Shown in pieces: positions 16,659 to 24,105 of a stretch of DNA of 64,000 nucleotides. Position numbers and translations under genes: made by a program. Under the pieces are notes generated by a model. That model made no database searches. It was not told the origin of the DNA and saw only the letters and a list, made by a program, of their open reading frames with translations. Origin of the DNA: Actinomycetes bacterium (GTDB lineage Bacteria; Actinomycetota; Acidimicrobiia; Acidimicrobiales; Palsa-688); contig JAKBBA010000006.1 of NCBI GenBank assembly GCA_021808665.1, positions 1 through 64,000 on the forward strand. The letters run 5' to 3'. Position 1 is the first letter of the stretch. Each line of letters opens with the position of its first letter.

Positions 16659-17320
16659 TGGGCGGCTCCGCCGTCACGGTTCGAGCTGTCGCCTACAGCG
16701 CTGTGGGAAGACGCGTACGGCGTCGAAGCCCCTGCCCTGAGAAGCCGCTCCACGTATTTGGCGATGACGTCTACCTCCAAGTTCACGGCGTCGCCGACCT
16801 TGCGGCGGCCAAGGATGGTGGCCTCCATGGTATGGGGGATGACGGCGACTGCGAAGAAATCCTCGCCTGCCTCAACTACGGTGAGACTGACCCCGTCGAC
16901 GGTCACGGACCCCTTCTCGACTATGTACCTGCCGAGACCTGGGGGTAGAGACACCTTGAGCTCGGGTGAGGGACACAGAACGGCACCTGTAGCGTCGACG
17001 TGACCTTGAACCAGGTGACCGCCAAGTACGTCTTGTGCGCTAAGCGGCAACTCCAAGTTCACAGGATCCCCGACGCCGAGGGCGCCTAGGTTCGTTCGGG
17101 CGAGCGTCTCGGGGACAGCATCCGCCGACCAGTGTCCGGCGCCGACTTCGGTGGCCGTTAGACAGCACCCGTTCACGGCGACGGACCCACCCACGACTAA
17201 CCGGGCTGCTAGACGCTCGGAGCGGACCCGAATGCAGCGGCCCCCTTCGGGGGCGCCAAGCGACGAGATAGCCTCGACGATCCCGACATCTTCTACTATC
17301 CCGGTGAACACGGCCCTCAC
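16655..17320 (-). CDS. ribE: riboflavin synthase alpha chain
   Basis: 221 residues with two lumazine-binding repeats. [10 protein letters not shown] opens the first, which includes [11 protein letters not shown]; the second begins near residue 100 with [10 protein letters not shown] and [13 protein letters not shown]. It dismutates two lumazines to riboflavin. A Ser/Gly-rich tail of about 25 residues ends the protein. The GTG start at 17320 overlaps the ribD stop as GTGA. Confidence 0.95.
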   Translation of the reverse strand: MRAVFTGIVEDVGIVEAISSLGAPEGGRCIRVRSERLAARLVVGGSVAVNGCCLTATEVGAGHWSADAVPETLARTNLGALGVGDPVNLELPLSAQDVLGGHLVQGHVDATGAVLCPSPELKVSLPPGLGRYIVEKGSVTVDGVSLTVVEAGEDFFAVAVIPHTMEATILGRRKVGDAVNLEVDVIAKYVERLLRAGASTPYASSHSAVGDSSNRDGGAAQ

Positions 17321-18363
17321 CGTAGGCTATCGCCGGCCCCGGTCACCAGATCGACTCGCAGGTCGCCTCCGAGGGAGCGAACCGAAGTGATCCGACCTCG
17401 GGTGACGGCCCTCATCGTAGATGCCCCGGGACCCGCGAACATTGCGAACCCGTCGTCACCCCCCATTAGAGCGGGAGCGAAGTACACGCTGTACTGGTCC
17501 ACCAGGCGCTGGCGGTGAAAATCGCCTGCGACGCGTGCGCCGCCCTCGACGAGAAGCTGCAGCACTCCCCGCCCCCCTAGGAGATCTAGAAGCTCTCCTA
17601 GGTCACCGTCGTGGAACAAGGCGGGGTGCACTTTCGCACCCGGGTCGACGGAGCTGGCACGGCCGAGCACCACTCGCAGCGGGTCACGGCCGACGGCGTC
17701 GCGCACCGTGAGAGCCGGGTCGTCGGCGCGCACCGTTCCCGCTCCAACTGCCACGGCGTCGCTGATCGCCCTCAGACGGTGGGCGTCGGCACGCGCCTCG
17801 GGTCCTGTGATCCACTTCGAGGTGCCGTCAGGAGCAGCGATGCGCCCGTCCAACGTGGCTGCCAGCTTCACCACAACCCAGGGCCGGCCGGTTCGGCGGT
17901 GCTTGAGATAGGCGGCCAGCGAGGCTTCCACCGCCCGGGAGGCGACGCCGACTAGGACCTCAACCCCGGCCTCCCTGAGCTTCACGACACCACTCCCCGA
18001 TACGTGGTGGTCGGGATCCACCACTCCTACCACAACCTTGGAAACGCCTGCGTCGACGATGGCGTCAACGCACGGTGGCGTCCGGCCGTGGTGAGAACAG
18101 GGCTCGAGCGTCACGTACAGCGTCGCTCCCGCTGCGGCGGATCCGGCCGCTCTCAACGCGAGAAGCTCTGCGTGGGACCCACCCGGCGGTGACGTCGCCC
18201 CAGTAGAGATTTGCGTACCGTCAGCGCCGACTACCACGGCTCCTACCCACGGGTTCGGCGACGTGGACCCTCTCACAGCTTCACCGACGTCGACAGCTCG
18301 CAGCATCCACTCGTCGTCGCTGCCTGGGGTGCCGGCGCCCTGCGGGGTCCACCGACCGGTCAT
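17317..18363 (-). CDS. ribD: riboflavin deaminase/reductase
   Basis: 348 residues, bifunctional. The N-terminal zinc deaminase has HAELLALRAAG and PCSHHGRTPPCVDAI; the reductase domain follows (about 160-348; VKLAATLDGRIAAPDGTSKW, LQLLVEGGARVAGDF). I start at ATG 18363, where ATGA overlaps the stop of the upstream mog gene; residues read upstream of it have no homology features. It gives the order ribD-ribE-ribBA-ribH. Confidence 0.95.
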   Translation of the reverse strand: MTGRWTPQGAGTPGSDDEWMLRAVDVGEAVRGSTSPNPWVGAVVVGADGTQISTGATSPPGGSHAELLALRAAGSAAAGATLYVTLEPCSHHGRTPPCVDAIVDAGVSKVVVGVVDPDHHVSGSGVVKLREAGVEVLVGVASRAVEASLAAYLKHRRTGRPWVVVKLAATLDGRIAAPDGTSKWITGPEARADAHRLRAISDAVAVGAGTVRADDPALTVRDAVGRDPLRVVLGRASSVDPGAKVHPALFHDGDLGELLDLLGGRGVLQLLVEGGARVAGDFHRQRLVDQYSVYFAPALMGGDDGFAMFAGPGASTMRAVTRGRITSVRSLGGDLRVDLVTGAGDSLR

Positions 18364-18872
18364 GGGTGCTGTGCTGGGCGCTCCCCGAGCAGGTCCAAAG
18401 CGTGGGGAAGGACTTCGATTACCGCTCCCAGGCACTCCGCCGCCCCTTTCGGCGAGCCGGGGGTGTTGATAATGACAGCCTTGCCCCGAATCCCCGCCAC
18501 ACCTCGGGACAGCCTTCCCAGTGGGCTCACTAATCTCATAGCCTCGGCGAGCCCTGGGGCGTCGCGTTCGATGATCTCCCGGGTGCCTTCTGGGGTCTGG
18601 TCCCGCGGAGCGAACCCGGTTCCCCCTGTAGTGACGACCAGCCCGTGAAAGCTGGCGCTGGCCCTGGCGAGCTCCCCTGCTACCGAGGCGACACCGTCGG
18701 CCACGACGGACCGTTCGACCACGCTGAACCCTCCAGCTTCGAGAACCTCTGCGAGCGCTGCGCCGGAACGGTCCTCCCTGGTTCCCCGGACGACTCCGTC
18801 TGAGACGGTGATCACCTTGGCCAGGTAGGCGCCACTTGACTGCGAAGGTGTCTCCGCCCCGTGACCGTCCAT
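18360..18872 (-). CDS. MogA/MoaB-type molybdenum cofactor protein
   Basis: 170 residues, MoCF_biosynth fold. Motifs for molybdopterin binding: VITVSDGVVRGTREDRSG, VVTTGGTGFAPRDQTPEG and INTPGSPKGAAECL. The family adenylylates molybdopterin or is an inactive relative (MoaB); which one applies cannot be told here. No other moa/moe gene lies in the window. The start is ATG 18872, 2 bases after the rpe stop, with an AGGAGG site 9 bases upstream; an earlier start at 18902 lacks this support. Confidence 0.88.
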   Translation of the reverse strand: MDGHGAETPSQSSGAYLAKVITVSDGVVRGTREDRSGAALAEVLEAGGFSVVERSVVADGVASVAGELARASASFHGLVVTTGGTGFAPRDQTPEGTREIIERDAPGLAEAMRLVSPLGRLSRGVAGIRGKAVIINTPGSPKGAAECLGAVIEVLPHALDLLGERPAQHP

Positions 18873-18873
18873 G

Positions 18874-19545
18874 TCAGTGACCCTCCTGGTCAGAGAGGGC
18901 AAGCTCAGCCGACTTTCGTATCGCTCGTGCCGCGGCCACCGGGTCGGGACGTCCGAAGATTGCGCTGCCAGCGACGAAAATGGTCGCCCCAGCAGCGGAA
19001 GTCAAGGCGGCCTGCTCCACGTCGATTCCTCCGTCCACTTCGATCGACAGATCGAGGGAGTTCCGCTCGGCGTAGTTGGCCGCCCATTCGATCTTGTCGA
19101 CAGCGACGGGCATGAACTTCTGCCCGCCGAAGCCCGGATGGACGGACATGACCAACAACACGTCGATCTGGCCGAGGAACTCCTCGCACGCTTCGATAGG
19201 CGTCTCGGGGTTGACCGCCAGCCCGACTCCTATCCCCAAGCTGCGGCACTTGGCGATCAGGTCTGCTGTGGCACCCACCTCGACGTGGACGCTTACGCTG
19301 CTGGCTCCTGCCGCTGCGAAAGCCTCGAGGTATTGCCCAGGGTTGGTCATCATCAAGTGACAGTCGAGGTATGCGTCGCAGTGCTTCCGTATGGCAGCCA
19401 CGACCGGCGGTCCTATGGTCAAGTTTGGAACGAAGTGGCCGTCCATGACGTCGACGTGCAACCAGTCGGCCTCCGGGCGAACGCCGTCTATCGCAGCGCC
19501 AAGGCAGGCGAAATCCGCGGACAGTATCGACGGCGCGACCTTCAC
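18874..19545 (-). CDS. rpe: ribulose-phosphate 3-epimerase
   Basis: 223 residues, TIM barrel of the pentose phosphate pathway, supplying ribulose 5-phosphate for RibBA. Metal and phosphate ligands: HVDVMDGHFVPNLTIG, CHLMM, MSVHPGFGGQKF and IEVDGGI. The start is GTG 19545 (VAPSILSADFA follows), overlapping rsmB by GTGA; an earlier GTG at 19566 is possible. Length matches the family. Confidence 0.95.
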   Translation of the reverse strand: MKVAPSILSADFACLGAAIDGVRPEADWLHVDVMDGHFVPNLTIGPPVVAAIRKHCDAYLDCHLMMTNPGQYLEAFAAAGASSVSVHVEVGATADLIAKCRSLGIGVGLAVNPETPIEACEEFLGQIDVLLVMSVHPGFGGQKFMPVAVDKIEWAANYAERNSLDLSIEVDGGIDVEQAALTSAAGATIFVAGSAIFGRPDPVAAARAIRKSAELALSDQEGH

Positions 19546-20888
19546 CTGTCGGGGTTGTGCTCCCACGGTCCCAAACTACCCGACGGGGCCTGGGAACGTA
19601 ACCCGAGCACGAACATTCCGTCGCTGTCACAGTCCTGGGGAAGCAGCAGAGCTCCCCTGCCGTGGGGACGCCATGGCGGGCCTGGTGGATCCAACGCCAC
19701 GAGCCAGTCGGCGGCGTCGCTCAACCATACGTCGAAGTCGACCGTCTCAGCAGCGGTGACCGTGCACACGCTGTATACGAAGATCCCGCCGGGAGCGAGA
19801 AGCTCCCAAGAAACCTGGGCGAGGCGACGTTGCAGCGCCGCCAGGCGTTGCACGTCTGCCCGTGACCTTCTCCAACGGGCGTCAGGACGGCGGCGCAGCA
19901 CGCCCAGCCCGGAGCACGGCGCGTCGAGGAGCACCGTGGAGAACGCCTCCCGACGCCACGGTGGATGCTCTCCGTCAGCCACCACCGGGACGACCGATCC
20001 GCAGCCCAAGGCAGTGACGTTGGAAGCGACTGTCCTAGCGCGCGGCTCGGATATGTCAGCCGCCACCACCAAGCCGGGGCCCGGCCGGGCGGGACACGCC
20101 CCGGGTTCGTCCCTTGCGAACGCTGTAGACCCGGCGATCGCCGTCGCTTTGCCGCCAGGGGCTGAGCACACGTCGAGTAGCGCACCTTCGCCGGCTTTTG
20201 ACGACACGTAGGCTGCGACCAGCTGGCTGGCGGCGTCTTGGATATAGCCGTCGGCGCGTCGCGTGACCCGGCCCGGCCGGTTCATCGCTTCGAGCGCCCC
20301 GAGGGCTTCGGCGTCACCTAGGTCGGCACTGAGACGCTCGACTATCCACTTCGGGTAGCTGAGGCGGGTAGCCGTGTCGGGCCACTCGACTGGTCGCTCA
20401 GCCACCTCGGCGGACACTTTCCGAAGGACCGCGTTCACGACGGAGCGTCCGGGCCCTCGAACCTCTTCCACCGTTGCTGCGACAGCGGCGTGCGGGGGAA
20501 TCCGAGTCCACACCAACTGGTACACCCCCAGCAAAAGCGACGCCTTGATATCGGGGTCCAAAGCGTCAAGGCGGCCCCCGGCGCCAGCCGGAGTAACCGG
20601 TCCCGGAGGTCTCGTCGACCCGGGCGCGCCCCGAAGTTGAGGAGGCCTTTTCGAGCCCGAGGCACTCCGGGGTTGCGCCAAGTGACGCTCGATCAGCCAG
20701 GCGGCCGCTCGGCGCATACGGCATGCCCCATAAACCAACTCGGTGACGAGATGCCGGTCTCGTTCGTCGAGGTTGGAGCGCCCCAGACGCTCCGGTACGG
20801 CGACATTGGCACGCTCACCGGACTCGACCGCCACCATCGCGTCCAACGCGACTGCCCGGGCTGTCGCCGTCTGCCCACGCCGGCTCAA
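19542..20888 (-). CDS. rsmB: 16S rRNA (cytosine-967-C5)-methyltransferase
   Basis: 448 residues. An N-terminal NusB-like RNA-binding domain (about 1-165) is followed by the SAM-dependent domain: LLDVCSAPGGKATAIAG, LDAPCSGLGVLRRRPDARW and the nucleophile Cys in VYSVCTVTAAET. Two Pro/Gly/Arg-rich insertions of about 30 and 18 residues are unusual: one inside the NusB-like domain, one just after the SAM loop. The start is TTG 20888, overlapping fmt by TTGA. The longer upstream frame lies inside fmt and is rejected. Confidence 0.93.
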   Translation of the reverse strand: MSRRGQTATARAVALDAMVAVESGERANVAVPERLGRSNLDERDRHLVTELVYGACRMRRAAAWLIERHLAQPRSASGSKRPPQLRGAPGSTRPPGPVTPAGAGGRLDALDPDIKASLLLGVYQLVWTRIPPHAAVAATVEEVRGPGRSVVNAVLRKVSAEVAERPVEWPDTATRLSYPKWIVERLSADLGDAEALGALEAMNRPGRVTRRADGYIQDAASQLVAAYVSSKAGEGALLDVCSAPGGKATAIAGSTAFARDEPGACPARPGPGLVVAADISEPRARTVASNVTALGCGSVVPVVADGEHPPWRREAFSTVLLDAPCSGLGVLRRRPDARWRRSRADVQRLAALQRRLAQVSWELLAPGGIFVYSVCTVTAAETVDFDVWLSDAADWLVALDPPGPPWRPHGRGALLLPQDCDSDGMFVLGLRSQAPSGSLGPWEHNPDR

Positions 20889-21793
20889 AGCGGAGTGCCG
20901 TGTGTATCGACGACGTCGCGAGAACCAGGCGGCCGCGTGGATCCGAGGCGCTCCCCCGCCGCCGGCCGAGCGCCACGCAACCACGAGCTTGCGTCCATCG
21001 GGCGTTTCGCCTGAGGTTGGACCTCGACTAGGCGTAACGCTCCTGCACCGGCGAAGACGACGGCGCCGTCGAGGCGGCCGGGAGGACCCTGAATATGAGC
21101 GACTTCCGCCTTGAGCACCAGCAGCCTCTCGCCACGCCATGTCGTCCAAGCGCGACCGGCTCTAACGACCCGCTCTAGCTCGCCGGCGGGTCTGTTCCAG
21201 TCCAACTCGAGGTCGCCAGTGGTCAGCTTCGCTGCATAGCTGGGTTCGCCGACTTGAGGTTCGGGGTCTCCAAGCCCGTCAGCTAGGGCCTCTACCAGGA
21301 GTGCCGACCCCAGGTTAGCCAGTCGGCTGGTCAGCTCTGCTGCGGTGTCGGAGGCTTGGATAGCCATCTCCGCTCGCCGGTACACCGGGCCAGTGTCTAG
21401 GCCCTCCTCCACCTTCATCAGGCATACACCTGTCGTTTCGTCACCGGCGAGTAGCGCCCGTTCCACGGGAGCGGCACCACGCCAGCGGGGCAGCAGTGAG
21501 AAGTGGACGTTGACCATTTCGAGCCGGGCGAGTACATCGGAAGGGATAATCCTGCCGTAGGCGACGACGATCCCGATCTCCGCTCCGTAGCCAAGGCAAC
21601 CCTGAGGCGTGTGCTCGACGGGAATGGCGAACCGGTCCGCCAGAGCTTTAACGGGGGTCGGAGACGGCGCGCCACTACGCGACCGGCGCTTGTCGGGTCG
21701 TGTTACGACCACTGCGACGTCGTGCCCGGCCCGAAGGACCTCGGAGAGAACGACCGCAGCAGGTTCAGGCGAGCCCAGAAAGGCGACTCTCAG
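20885..21793 (-). CDS. fmt: methionyl-tRNA formyltransferase, CUG start
   Basis: 302 residues; formylates the initiator Met-tRNA. Motifs: FLGSPEPAAVVLSEVL, VVTRPDKRRSRSG, NVHFSLLPRWRGAAPVERA and the catalytic region KVEEGLDTGPVY, followed by the C-terminal OB domain. The frame upstream is closed by the def stop codon only two codons before CTG 21793. The next usual start, GTG 21712, would remove FLGSPEP and the first strand. CTG gives the family-standard N terminus (M-R-V-A-F-L-G), with GAGG about 8 bases upstream. Confidence 0.93.
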   Translation of the reverse strand: MRVAFLGSPEPAAVVLSEVLRAGHDVAVVVTRPDKRRSRSGAPSPTPVKALADRFAIPVEHTPQGCLGYGAEIGIVVAYGRIIPSDVLARLEMVNVHFSLLPRWRGAAPVERALLAGDETTGVCLMKVEEGLDTGPVYRRAEMAIQASDTAAELTSRLANLGSALLVEALADGLGDPEPQVGEPSYAAKLTTGDLELDWNRPAGELERVVRAGRAWTTWRGERLLVLKAEVAHIQGPPGRLDGAVVFAGAGALRLVEVQPQAKRPMDASSWLRGARPAAGERLGSTRPPGSRDVVDTHGTPL

Positions 21794-21796
21794 CGC

Positions 21797-22297
21797 TCAG
21801 GCCTCGTCGAGTTGGCCTCGACGGCGCAACTCTTTCATAGCCTGCTTCTTTTGGTCCTTGTCGAGAAGGCTCAGCAGAAGCCGACCGTCGAGATGGTCCA
21901 TCTCGTGCTGGAGGCATCGCGCCTCAAGCTCGTCGGCTTCTATGGAGATCTCCCTACCGTCGAGGTCGTAGCCAGTCAGGTGGATCTCCTTGGGTCTCAC
22001 GATCGGGAAGAACAATCCAGGAATGGACAAGCACCCCTCGTCGTACTCCCACTCGCCGCTTTGATCGGCGATCGCCGGATTTATGATCGTGACCGGCTCG
22101 GCGTCGCCGAGCTGGTAGACGAACATCCGCTTTTGGACGCCCACCTGCGGAGCTGCCAAACCCAGACCGTTAGCGGCATGCATCGTCTCCAACATCGACT
22201 CGGCGAGGCTGGCGAGCCGGCCGTCCACGTCGGTTACTTCCTTGGCCGGTTGGGTGAGGACTGGGTCGCCGAAGAGCCGGATCGTATACGTCGACAC
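21797..22297 (-). CDS. def: peptide deformylase
   Basis: 166-residue metalloenzyme that removes N-formyl from nascent chains, paired with fmt directly downstream. The three motifs are GLGLAAPQVGV, EGCLSIPG (metal Cys) and QHEMDHLDG (HEXXH). The start is GTG 22297, beginning M-S-T-Y-T-I-R-L, 6 bases after a TACCAT -10 hexamer, so it is likely leaderless. Upstream in-frame residues to 22381 look like non-coding sequence. Confidence 0.95.
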   Translation of the reverse strand: MSTYTIRLFGDPVLTQPAKEVTDVDGRLASLAESMLETMHAANGLGLAAPQVGVQKRMFVYQLGDAEPVTIINPAIADQSGEWEYDEGCLSIPGLFFPIVRPKEIHLTGYDLDGREISIEADELEARCLQHEMDHLDGRLLLSLLDKDQKKQAMKELRRRGQLDEA

Positions 22298-22303
22298 GGT
22301 TAC

Positions 22304-22309
22304 ATGGTA
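22304..22309 (-). promoter_or_regulatory. -10 element of the def operon
   Basis: TACCAT on the minus strand ends 6 bases before the GTG start of def, in the 75-bp region shared with the divergent methyltransferase gene. It should drive the def-fmt-rsmB-rpe-mog-rib-hisG run as a leaderless transcript. No convincing -35 is seen. Confidence 0.4.
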
Positions 22310-22372
22310 GCGCCGGCACGCCCGAACTGGCCGGAACGGCGCAAGGCAGCGCTTTTCTGCGAACCTTGCGTG

Positions 22373-23005
22373 ATGCCCCACTACTTCGACGAGGTTCCCG
22401 GCGTGGCTTCGCGGCCGGGTACAGTACTGCTGCGGTTGGCTGACTTCGACGCTGAGCTCGTGTCGGATCGCGGGGTCTTCTCAGCCGCGCGGCTTGATCC
22501 GGGAACGGCGGTACTGCTGGACGCGGGGGTGTCAACGGCCTCGGAGCGCGACCTAGAAGGGAACCTTCTCGACTTGGGTTGCGGATATGGGCCTGTCGCC
22601 TGCACGGTGGCGCACCGTAACCCTCGTGCGACGGTCTGGGCGCTCGACGTCAACAAACGGGCGCTGGAGCTTACCGGGCGCAACGCGCTCCGACTCGGCC
22701 TCACCAACGTAGTGACCGCGACGCCCGAGGAGATACCCCAAGACGTGGCCTTCGAGGGCATCTGGTCCAACCCGCCTATCCGAATTGGCAAGACTGCACT
22801 GCAGGAACTTCTCAGTGCCTGGCTGGACCGCTTGGCCGGGGCAGGGACGGCGCGTCTCGTCGTGGCGCGCAACTTAGGGGCGGACTCACTAGCCGGATGG
22901 CTGGCTGAGCAGGGGTTCCGAGTCGACCGCTACGCCTCCAAGCGTGGCTACAGGCTCCTAGCCGTCCGTAGGGGTGGCAGCCCCGGGGCGGGTGACGCGT
23001 CGTGA
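22373..23005 (+). CDS. class I SAM-dependent methyltransferase, RsmC-like
   Basis: 210 residues. The SAM-binding motif I is NLLDLGCGYGPVACTVA, followed by VWALDVNKRALELTGRNA and the catalytic IWSNPPIRIGK, the NPP[IY] motif of the RsmC/RlmG 'MTS' family that makes m2G in rRNA. It is about half the length of enterobacterial RsmC, as in other actinobacterial versions. The target is not proven. ATG 22373 is chosen; GTG one codon earlier is possible. It is coupled to the next gene by GTGA. Confidence 0.85.
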   Translation: MPHYFDEVPGVASRPGTVLLRLADFDAELVSDRGVFSAARLDPGTAVLLDAGVSTASERDLEGNLLDLGCGYGPVACTVAHRNPRATVWALDVNKRALELTGRNALRLGLTNVVTATPEEIPQDVAFEGIWSNPPIRIGKTALQELLSAWLDRLAGAGTARLVVARNLGADSLAGWLAEQGFRVDRYASKRGYRLLAVRRGGSPGAGDAS

Positions 23006-23523
23006 AGCAGCTACGTCCGACGGACCTCAAGCGACTCCACCGGGAATGGAACCGGCGTCCCGGCTCGCGCATATCGCTCATCCTCGACGGAGTCCAGTCC
23101 CCGTTCAACGTGGGATCGATAACCCGGACCGCGGCAGCGTGGCGGGTAGAGCACCTGTACCTGTGCGGTCAGACACCCGAACCCACGTCAGCCAAGGCGG
23201 CCAAAGTGGCGCTCGGCACTCAGAGGTACCTGACGTGGTCAGTTTTCGAACGAGGGGCCGAGGCGGTCGGAGCCGCCCGCGCGGACGGCTTCAGGGTCGT
23301 GGGCCTGGAGCTCGCCGAGGGAGCGGATCCGCTGCACGAGAGTGTCCACGGCGGAGACGTCTGCCTGGTGGTGGGCAACGAAGACCATGGAATTCCTGCC
23401 TCGACTCTCGAAGCCTGCGACTCTGTGGCCTACCTGCCTCTGACGGGAAGGGTCGGCTCTCTCAACGTGGCTACGGCAGTTGCCGTCGGCGTCTACGAGC
23501 TGCGCCGGCGGGATTGGACGTGA
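23002..23523 (+). CDS. TrmH family tRNA/rRNA 2'-O-methyltransferase
   Basis: 173-residue compact SPOUT methylase without an accessory domain. Motif 1 is DGVQSPFNVGSITRTAAAW, motif 2 GDVCLVVGNEDHGIPAST and motif 3 LPLTGRVGSLNVATAVAVGVYE. It resembles small TrmH enzymes that modify tRNA (G18 or the wobble base), but the substrate is open. It starts at GTG 23002 overlapping the preceding methylase, so the two RNA-type methylases form a plus-strand pair. Confidence 0.87.
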   Translation: MKQLRPTDLKRLHREWNRRPGSRISLILDGVQSPFNVGSITRTAAAWRVEHLYLCGQTPEPTSAKAAKVALGTQRYLTWSVFERGAEAVGAARADGFRVVGLELAEGADPLHESVHGGDVCLVVGNEDHGIPASTLEACDSVAYLPLTGRVGSLNVATAVAVGVYELRRRDWT

Positions 23524-23538
23524 CGGCGGCCGGCTGCT

Positions 23539-23558
23539 CCCGGCACCTCAGTGCCGGG
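23539..23558. terminator. bidirectional hairpin, trmH-like / queF
   Basis: A perfect 8-bp stem CCCGGCAC/GTGCCGGG with a CTCA loop lies between the convergent genes and covers the queF stop codon. Strong stem, no T-run. Confidence 0.55.
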
Positions 23559-24039
23559 CAACCCAGGTGGCGCTGACAGCGTCGTGCGCCGCGACCAGGT
23601 TCTCGCAGCGGGAGACTTGCAGCTCGTCGAGACCGGGAGCGACCCTAATGGCGATCGGCCTTATGGAGATCCCGCCCCGGGGAACGAAATCCCCGAAGAC
23701 CCGGAGCCAAGCCGGAGCGCACGTCTCGAACAGGTCATCGGCGATACGGTTCACGCAATCCTCGTGGAAAGCCCCGTGGTTGCGATACGCCCCAAGGTAC
23801 AACTTGAGGCTTTTGGACTCGACGCAGCGAAGCTGAGGAACATAGTGAACGTGCAGGCGTCCGAAGTCCGGCTGGCCGGTCATCGGGCACAGGCTGGTGA
23901 ACTCCATGCACTCCAACCCGACAGCCCAACCTCCCTGCGGCCTGGGGTTGGCGAACGTTTCGAGGATTCCAGCGTCGGGATCCTCGTAGCGGTAACGGGT
24001 TTGGGCGCCCAGTACCGTCAGCTCTGAAAGGTCGCTCAC
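23548..24039 (-). CDS. queF: 7-cyano-7-deazaguanine reductase
   Basis: 163-residue single-domain QueF (YkvM type) that reduces preQ0 to preQ1 with NADPH in queuosine synthesis. The catalytic Cys and neighbours are in EFTSLCPMTGQPDFG; KSLKLYLGAYRNHGAFHEDC is the other family signature. The start is GTG 24039, 8 bases after TACGGT (24048-24053), probably leaderless; an earlier GTG at 24093 adds 18 unsupported residues. No other que gene is nearby. Confidence 0.94.
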   Translation of the reverse strand: MSDLSELTVLGAQTRYRYEDPDAGILETFANPRPQGGWAVGLECMEFTSLCPMTGQPDFGRLHVHYVPQLRCVESKSLKLYLGAYRNHGAFHEDCVNRIADDLFETCAPAWLRVFGDFVPRGGISIRPIAIRVAPGLDELQVSRCENLVAAHDAVSATWVARH

Positions 24040-24105
24040 AGACGCCCACCGTAGCGGCCCGCAACCGCTCGCGTGGCCGGCTTGCGCCGTCACAGGCGTG
24101 CGCTG

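Noticed and set aside
18871..20211. A plus-strand frame of about 445 codons opposite rpe and rsmB.
   Set aside because: Antisense to conserved enzymes, no motifs, composition typical of shadow frames.
21503..22372. The open frame upstream of the RsmC-like methyltransferase, which could double its length.
   Set aside because: It is antisense to def and fmt; the methylase pattern begins only after ATG 22373.
24040..24093. A longer queF start at GTG 24093.
   Set aside because: The extra 18 residues are not part of the family, and TACGGT near 24048-24053 points to the later start.
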